Of a stretch of DNA of 54,820 nt, positions 49,776 to 54,820 are shown in pieces. The notes under the pieces are model-generated. The model was not told the origin of the DNA. It worked only from the letters and a program-made list of their open reading frames with translations, and made no database searches. A program made the translations under genes and the position numbers. How positions within the stretch are numbered: position 1 is the stretch's first letter; the number at the start of each line of letters is the position of its first letter. The DNA lies in NCBI RefSeq assembly GCF_006265175.1, contig NZ_VDCQ01000068.1, positions 1 through 54,820 of the forward strand, written 5' to 3'. Source of the DNA: Paenibacillus hemerocallicola (GTDB taxonomy: Bacteria; Bacillota; Bacilli; Paenibacillales; NBRC-103111).

Positions 49776-52085
49776 CTATCCTTGCTCCTGCCGGTAATGG
49801 GCCGGCGTTTGTCCAGTCAGCGTCTTGAACACGCGGCGGAACGTGCGTTCGGTATACCCGATCTCCTCGGCAATTTCGACGACGGTTTTATCGGTATGTG
49901 CGAGCAGTTCCTTCGAGCGTTCGATTTTCAGCTCCGCGACGAATTGGGCGAAGCTCTGACCGGCATGTTTGTTGAACAGCCTACTGAAGTGCGAATGGCT
50001 GACCCCGACATAATCGGCGACGGTTGTCAGGGAGTGGTCTTGCGACGCATGCTCCCGCATATACAGCACTGCTGCTTCCACGATCGTTTTCCCCCGATCG
50101 GCGTTCGCCGCTTCGAAGATCGGCAGAAGGCGGGGAAATACTTCGTCCGCGAACAAATGCCGGAAGTCATCCGATGTTCGGGCGGCCGTCATCCGCTCCA
50201 GTACGTCCATTTCCGAGAGCGGGTTGGCTTCATGTCCGGTCATCTCGGCCGCGGTCTGCACGAGCCGGATATACAGCATATGAAAAGCCCGCTCGATGTG
50301 CGGTGTAGGGTATCGCCGGTCCGTAACGGCGGCAGTAAATTGCGCGAAATCGTGCTGTACGCGTTCGCGGCTGCCTTTCTGCAAGCTTTGGACGATTGCC
50401 GTCTCCAACTCGAACGGATAGCGAAAATCGTGCTGCAGCGGCTCCAGATCGCGATAATGAACCGTCCGGCAACCGCCTGCGACCATCCGGAGGCTGAGCG
50501 CTTCCAGCGCTTCCAGGTACGATGCTCGGATATGCTTCGGATGATCGTGGCGGGTTCCGATGCCGACAGACACTTGTACCTTCAAATAGGTGCCGACATA
50601 AAGCCGAATCGTCTCTGCGATTTGCTGCTTCATCGCCCGGTCGTGCTCGTCCGCCGAGAGTCCGGCTGTGTGCATGACGATCATGACATGAGCGGTCTCG
50701 AGGCCGTAGACGAAATGGCAGCCCACATTATGCTGGTTCAGGACGTCCTGGCAGACGCTGGAGATGGCCAGCAAAATCAGTGAGCGGTCCTCTTTCCCGA
50801 AATGGCCGTGCAGCTCGTAGTTTTCCGCCTCGACGATCATCACGTCCCATCCGGCATCCGGATTCAAGCCGTGCTGCATGCACAATTCGCCAACCCGATC
50901 GTGGCTTTCATTCTCATAATGGCCGTATATGAGATGCAGGAACAAAAATTCCCGAAGAGCGGTTTCGTCCTGCTTCGATCGTTCGTAGAACAGGCCGAGT
51001 TGATCTTTCAGGCTGCCCCATTCTTGGCGAATCCAGCTCCATTCGTCGATTTTGCCGCGGGTATCGAGCGGATAGCTCCCGCCCGGAACGAGCTGCTGCT
51101 TGAGCAGACTGCGAATCGGGGCGTACAGCTTGCGGGAGTTGAAATAGAGCAGCAATATTCCGGCGATGAATGCGATAAGGCAAATGAACAGCGTGCTGTA
51201 CGCCACCTCCGCCTTCAAAGCGTCCATCGCGGATGTGGGAACGAGCAATACGGTAATCCAGCCCGTAGACGGCGATTTGGAGTAAACGATCTGGGCGGAC
51301 GGGCGATCGAGCGAAACAATGCCTGTCCGTTCACCTGCCTGTCCCGGAACGTCCACGATTTGCGAGAACCAGTCCAGGCGTTCCCCTACTTGTCCGATGC
51401 CGGCCGATGGGCCGGAGACGGAGACGAGGGTGCCCGTTTCGTCCAGAAGCAAGACCGGTCCCGACCGCAACTGCTCCGTCGAGCTTAAAATCGACTGTAA
51501 AGCGTTTTCTTGAATGTCGATCGTCAAATAGGCGAGCGAGACGTTCGTGAACAAAGGGAGCGGCTGCACGTAAGTGACCGCCCGCTCGTTCGGTTTCACG
51601 ATCCATTTCGGCTTGGAGTCCAGGCCGATGGAATTGAGAAACGGATATCGGCCGGCCAAGTCATTGATCTTCTCATAGCCATGGGTTGTGGATAATACGA
51701 TATGCTCTGCGTGGAGCAGCAAATTGACGGTATTGTCGTATTCGATGGAGCGGGATATCGCATTCAACTTGTCCGTGATTTGCATCATATCGATGTAACG
51801 GCTCCGGTCGTTCTGGTAAATGTATTGCTGGAGAGCGGGGTCCAGAATGAGCCCCCGGACCGTCTTGGACACCCATTGGAGCGAAGCGTCGATCCGCTGC
51901 TGCATTTGATCGATCATTTCCAGGTTCGCCCGGTTTACTTCCCGCTGCAAGTGCCCGGATATCAACGTATAGGAGAAAAAGGCGACCAGCATAATCGGAA
52001 TGCATACGGTCAACAATCCGAAGCTGATCAAACGTTTGTAGTAGGAGCCTGTAATGAGCAGCGTTCTCCAGCGGAATATCTTCAT
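49776..52085 (-). CDS. Membrane-bound AraC-family regulator with extracellular sensor (YesN-like architecture)
   Basis: 769 residues. TM1 (about 19-42), an extracellular sensor of about 245 residues of cache type, TM2 (about 290-312), a cytoplasmic linker, and a C-terminal double helix-turn-helix (about 665-768: HSLTTVADYVGVSHSHFSRLFNKHAGQSFAQFVAELKIERSKEL, then TVVEIAEEIGYTERTFRRVFKTLTGQTPAHYR). One-component membrane regulators of this build are abundant in Paenibacillus beside sugar-binding lipoprotein genes. GGAGGAAT precedes ATG. It probably senses a sugar or loaded binding protein and activates the hydrolase/lipoprotein genes downstream. Confidence 0.92.
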   Translation of the reverse strand: MKIFRWRTLLITGSYYKRLISFGLLTVCIPIMLVAFFSYTLISGHLQREVNRANLEMIDQMQQRIDASLQWVSKTVRGLILDPALQQYIYQNDRSRYIDMMQITDKLNAISRSIEYDNTVNLLLHAEHIVLSTTHGYEKINDLAGRYPFLNSIGLDSKPKWIVKPNERAVTYVQPLPLFTNVSLAYLTIDIQENALQSILSSTEQLRSGPVLLLDETGTLVSVSGPSAGIGQVGERLDWFSQIVDVPGQAGERTGIVSLDRPSAQIVYSKSPSTGWITVLLVPTSAMDALKAEVAYSTLFICLIAFIAGILLLYFNSRKLYAPIRSLLKQQLVPGGSYPLDTRGKIDEWSWIRQEWGSLKDQLGLFYERSKQDETALREFLFLHLIYGHYENESHDRVGELCMQHGLNPDAGWDVMIVEAENYELHGHFGKEDRSLILLAISSVCQDVLNQHNVGCHFVYGLETAHVMIVMHTAGLSADEHDRAMKQQIAETIRLYVGTYLKVQVSVGIGTRHDHPKHIRASYLEALEALSLRMVAGGCRTVHYRDLEPLQHDFRYPFELETAIVQSLQKGSRERVQHDFAQFTAAVTDRRYPTPHIERAFHMLYIRLVQTAAEMTGHEANPLSEMDVLERMTAARTSDDFRHLFADEVFPRLLPIFEAANADRGKTIVEAAVLYMREHASQDHSLTTVADYVGVSHSHFSRLFNKHAGQSFAQFVAELKIERSKELLAHTDKTVVEIAEEIGYTERTFRRVFKTLTGQTPAHYRQEQG

Positions 52086-52325
52086 GGACTGTATTCCTCC
52101 GAACTTGGCGGGGATCGACGAATATGGCTACTATTATGAACGATCTGAAGCGGACAGGCAAGCCGGGCCAAACGACGTTTTCCGACAAATAAAGCGGCGA
52201 TTTTCGCTATTGCAAGTCAGGCGGTTTAATGCCATCCTAGACGAGAAAAGCGTGGAGACAAGGGAAGCCGGCCGCGACCGATGGGGGGGCGTGTACCGGG
52301 GCATTACGCGACAGGAGGCAGCCGA

Positions 52326-53024
52326 ATGAACGTGATCGATATTACCGGTGTCATCCGGAACGGCATGTGGAATTACGAGGAGCCGTTTCCGAAATTCCGG
52401 ATGAGGCCTCTTGACCGTGTCCCGTGGGTGGAAGCGGATGTGTACGCCGAGGTGTTCGAGGGCATGCATTCGCAAACGGGAACGTATTTGGAGACGCCTG
52501 CGCATTATTACGGAAGCGATGCCAGCTACGACGTCGCCGATATTCCGATCGGCAAGCTGGTCGATAGACGCTGCATCGTGCTGAAGCTGGACGGGAGCTT
52601 GTTCGAAAGCCCGGAATCGAGAGTTCCCATTACGGTCCCGATGCTGGAAAGCTGCCTGGGAGGCGAGCGCATCTCCGAAGACGACGCGATCTTGGTGGCG
52701 ACCGGTTGGGGGAAGCATTGGATGGATGAGCGCTACCTCGAATTTTCGCCGTATTTTACGTATGAAGCGATGAAATGGTTAATAAAGAAGAGGCCGGTTT
52801 TGTTAGGGAGCGATTTCCCGCGATGGGACCATTTGACGAAGTCGGAACGGTTTTTCCCGGAGTTTTACGAGGCGGACATTTTGATGCTGGCTCCGTGCGT
52901 GAACCTGGAGACCGTTCGCCGGCCGGACGTCCGGTTAACGGTGCTGCCGCTGCACATATCGGGGACGAGTGCGGTCCCGTGCCGGGCGATATTGATGGAG
53001 GAGGCGGACAAGGATGACAAATAA
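52326..53024 (+). CDS. Cyclase-family (kynurenine-formamidase fold) protein with altered metal site
   Basis: 232 residues from ATG 52326 (AGGAGG 7 bp upstream). PF04199 cyclase fold, starting NVIDITGVIRNGMWNYEEPFPKF, with VLLGSDFPRWD and the C-terminal LPLHISGTSAVPCRAI matching the family. The canonical metal motif H-x-G-T-H-x-D-x-P-x-H appears as Q-T-G-T-Y-L-E-T-P-A-H (in SQTGTYLETPAHYYG): two histidines and the aspartate are replaced. Activity as a zinc or manganese hydrolase is doubtful; a changed reaction is possible. Overlaps the next gene by 11 bp, so it is translationally coupled. Confidence 0.82.
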   Translation: MNVIDITGVIRNGMWNYEEPFPKFRMRPLDRVPWVEADVYAEVFEGMHSQTGTYLETPAHYYGSDASYDVADIPIGKLVDRRCIVLKLDGSLFESPESRVPITVPMLESCLGGERISEDDAILVATGWGKHWMDERYLEFSPYFTYEAMKWLIKKRPVLLGSDFPRWDHLTKSERFFPEFYEADILMLAPCVNLETVRRPDVRLTVLPLHISGTSAVPCRAILMEEADKDDK

Positions 53025-53862
53025 GCGGGATATGCTGGCCAGCCTCGAGCTGATGGATATTCGTCAAGGCGATATCGTGCTCGTGCACAGCTCGCTGACC
53101 AGCATCGGCTATGTCGAGGGAGGCGCCGGAGCGGTCGTGGACGCGCTGCTGGAAGCCGTAGGGCCGGAAGGGACGATCGTGATGTCGACGTTGACCGGCT
53201 GGTCCGAACCTTTCGACGAGGCATTGACTCCTTCGGCTGTCGGCAAAATATCGGAGACGTTCAGGCAAAGAGTCGACGCGCGCCGGAGCTTGCATCCCGT
53301 TCATTCGGTCGCGGCCGTCGGCAAGCACGCGGAATGGATTACGTCTGGCCATGAGCGATGCGATACCGGCTGCGGCCCGGAAACCCCGTATTTCAAAATC
53401 AAGGACATGGGCGGCAAAGTCATGCTGCTCGGCGTAGACATGGACCGGAATACGATCATGCACGCGCTCGAAGAAGCGATCGACGCCCGGTATTTGAGGA
53501 CCGTTACGATCCCCGCTCCTACCTACATCGCAGGGTATGGGCATAAATCGTTCACCTTGAACAAGTTCCCGCCCGGACACCGGGATTTTTTGCGGCTGAC
53601 GCCCGTTCTGCGCGAGAGGGATGCGCTCGTCGAAGGGAGAATCGGGAATGCGGCCGTTCTCGTGATGGACGTCCGTGCCGTATTCGATATCGGGCTGGAG
53701 CTGCTGCGGGACGATCCGCTGTTTTTCATTTGCTCCAATCCGAATTGCAACTCCTGCCATTGGTCCCGGCTTCTGTACGCGGAAGAGGCCATCGATTATT
53801 CGATGTACCATGGAAATGGCTGCGCAGATCGGACATGCGAAATATGCGTCGTGGAAAATTGA
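53014..53862 (+). CDS. AAC(3)-fold N-acyltransferase with cysteine-rich tail
   Basis: 282 residues; ATG overlaps the end of the cyclase gene. Aminoglycoside 3-N-acetyltransferase fold (antibiotic_NAT): VLVHSSLTSIGYVEGGAGAVVDALLEAVGPEGTIVMSTLT, RSLHPVHSVAAVG, and the active-site-type NTIMHALEE. Close relatives include YokD-like proteins of unknown substrate, so resistance should not be assumed. The last 45 residues hold two C-x4-C-x2-C motifs (CSNPNCNSC and CADRTCEIC), a likely metal-binding extension not expected in classical AAC(3) enzymes; CDTGC lies near residue 115. Middle gene of a three-gene operon. Confidence 0.85.
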   Translation: MTNKRDMLASLELMDIRQGDIVLVHSSLTSIGYVEGGAGAVVDALLEAVGPEGTIVMSTLTGWSEPFDEALTPSAVGKISETFRQRVDARRSLHPVHSVAAVGKHAEWITSGHERCDTGCGPETPYFKIKDMGGKVMLLGVDMDRNTIMHALEEAIDARYLRTVTIPAPTYIAGYGHKSFTLNKFPPGHRDFLRLTPVLRERDALVEGRIGNAAVLVMDVRAVFDIGLELLRDDPLFFICSNPNCNSCHWSRLLYAEEAIDYSMYHGNGCADRTCEICVVEN

Positions 53863-53935
53863 AGGTCAACCGCCCGCTTACGGAATTCCTGTCCGATAGC
53901 GCGCGTATTCCGCTTGCGAAGGAGGGACGATTCGA

Positions 53936-54700
53936 GTGTTCAATTTCAGCATCAAGGTGGACGGGCGGGCCGCCGCCGGCTTATTGCAACAAATCGAGCT
54001 TTGCAGCGAGCTGCAAATTTCCAATCTGGAAATCGACGACGATGTGGGCGGACAGCCGATTGTCGAGCTGACCGGCGCGGAGCTGGAGCGCTACCGGAGC
54101 CTGCTCATCGAGCATCACAAAAAAATCGTGCTGCTGAACGGCAGCAAGCCGGCAATCGATTACGACTACTACAAAAAGCTGTTGACGAAAGCGCTGCAGC
54201 TTCAAGCGGAGCATATCAAAATACCGGCAATCGGCCAGGAAGCGGACGAGGAGGTCGAGACCGAAGCGCTGTGCCGGCTCGTGCAAGCGGCCAAAGCTTA
54301 CGGCATCGGCTTGGTCGTCGAAAACGATTCGAGTACGACCCTGTCCGACGATCGCGGCGTGACGGCATTTTATGGCCGGATGAAGGACGGGAATACCGGG
54401 ATCGTCTTCAATCCGTTGGAGTTCGTCAGGAGGAAGGCCCATCCGTTTTTCCACGTCTATTACAGCAGCAAGCTGAAGGGCGATATCCGGTTTCTGCGGG
54501 TAAACGACGGCTTGTTCGCGGACGGAAGGCCCGTCCTTCCGGGACAAGGAAACGCCGAGGTGAAGGAGCTGGCTTCGATTTTGCTGAAGCGCTCGTATAG
54601 AGGCTACTTTTCTTTCACCCCTTACATGGAGGAAAAGACGGACGAGGCCGGCTACCGGAGCATGTTGGACAGCTTCAAGAAAATGCTCAAGGAGCTGTGA
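53936..54700 (+). CDS. TIM-barrel protein of the sugar phosphate isomerase/epimerase type
   Basis: 254 residues from GTG 53936, with AAGGAGGG 10 bp upstream. The pattern FNFSIKVDG, SNLEIDDDVG, KIVLLNGSKPAIDYDYYKKLLTKALQLQAEHIKIPAIG, IGLVVENDSSTTLSDD and YRGYFSFTPYME is that of xylose-isomerase-like TIM barrels (AP_endonuc_2). Of the usual metal ligands, a Glu (VVEND) is clear; others are uncertain (KGDIRFLRVND in place of the typical H-x-K-D). It follows the acyltransferase gene by 73 bp, same strand, and probably belongs to the same operon. Substrate unknown. Confidence 0.78.
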   Translation: MFNFSIKVDGRAAAGLLQQIELCSELQISNLEIDDDVGGQPIVELTGAELERYRSLLIEHHKKIVLLNGSKPAIDYDYYKKLLTKALQLQAEHIKIPAIGQEADEEVETEALCRLVQAAKAYGIGLVVENDSSTTLSDDRGVTAFYGRMKDGNTGIVFNPLEFVRRKAHPFFHVYYSSKLKGDIRFLRVNDGLFADGRPVLPGQGNAEVKELASILLKRSYRGYFSFTPYMEEKTDEAGYRSMLDSFKKMLKEL

Positions 54701-54820
54701 GGTCTCGACTTGTTTTCGATCAAGTTTGCCCCCGGGCGGCAACGTCTTGCTCGTATGAAATGGAAAAGGTCCGGTTGTAGAAAAAGTCAAAAAGAGAGAT
54801 TTGCACTACAAAAAGGTGGG
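54701..54820. other. Window end with a possible downstream ribosome binding site
   Basis: No gene in the last 120 bp. A weak dyad (ACTTG/CAAGT, about 54708-54732) follows the isomerase-like gene. The final bases AAAGGTGGG look like a ribosome binding site for a gene starting beyond the window. Confidence 0.35.

Noticed and set aside
53014-53862. Aminoglycoside resistance gene
   Set aside because: The fold is AAC(3)-like, but many such proteins are not resistance enzymes, and the operon context and cysteine-rich tail argue for another substrate.
1-54820. tRNA, rRNA, insertion sequence or prophage genes
   Set aside because: None recognised by eye on either strand; a tRNA scan and a transposase profile search would settle it.

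Overview
The window reads as a chromosomal segment of a Gram-positive Bacillota, most likely a Paenibacillaceae member (Paenibacillus or Cohnella type). This rests on strong AGGAGG-type ribosome binding sites with frequent GTG and TTG starts, a T-box leader on trpS, a perfect GlnR/TnrA box on glnA, a CssRS two-component pair, TagO, oligopeptide-type ABC systems, and a membrane-bound AraC (YesN-type) regulator beside sugar-binding lipoproteins. The sequence is fairly GC-rich. No rRNA, tRNA, CRISPR array, prophage or insertion sequence was recognised.

Layout. 1-647: non-coding DNA with a 136-bp direct repeat. 648-4701: a membrane-anchored HtrA protease, then an OmpR-type regulator/histidine kinase pair whose leader carries a 66-bp tandem repeat. 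4771-9358: housekeeping genes ispH, a DUF2062 membrane protein, DAHP synthase and glnA (GSI-beta type). 9596-13682: a secreted protein made of four 104-residue repeats, then a DUF1800/DUF1501 pair. 13739-17900: a DUF1992-like protein, a 47-codon gene, cssRS and a secreted coiled-coil protein. 18016-32288: a large sulfur-scavenging or organosulfur island with SsuE, an acyl-CoA-dehydrogenase-like flavoprotein, two 456-residue luciferase-like monooxygenases, a complete peptide-type ABC importer, an M20 amidohydrolase, an AhpD-like protein and a divergent LysR regulator with a clear operator. A frameshifted GNAT acetyltransferase remnant follows. 32943-34007: a Gfo/Idh/MocA dehydrogenase. 34631-35554: a protein with the N-terminal LQRTIGN-type motif of contractile-injection-system cargo. 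35843-38387: an MBOAT/SGNH pair for polysaccharide O-acylation. 38620-44561: T-box-trpS, thpR, serC, an AraC regulator and tagO. 44631-52085: a carbohydrate module of YesN-type sensor-regulator, GH30-like hydrolase and two solute-binding lipoproteins, without permeases. 52326-54700: a small, tightly packed operon of a cyclase-fold protein, an AAC(3)-fold acyltransferase with a cysteine-rich tail, and a TIM-barrel isomerase-like protein.

How the parts fit. HtrA, the two-component pairs and CssRS suggest cell-envelope and secretion-stress control. The sulfur island has the parts needed to import and oxidatively split a C-S compound (importer, FMN reductase, FMN monooxygenases, amidohydrolase); it resembles the Bacillus N-acetyl-S-alkylcysteine salvage pathways, but the only acetyltransferase gene nearby is broken.

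Best candidates for something new: the 52.3-54.7 kb operon (non-canonical metal site in the cyclase, twin C-x4-C-x2-C tail on the acyltransferase), the putative injection-system effector at 34.6-35.6 kb, the transcribed 66-bp repeat leader before the regulator/kinase pair, and the four-repeat secreted protein. All functions are read from sequence alone; no database search was run.
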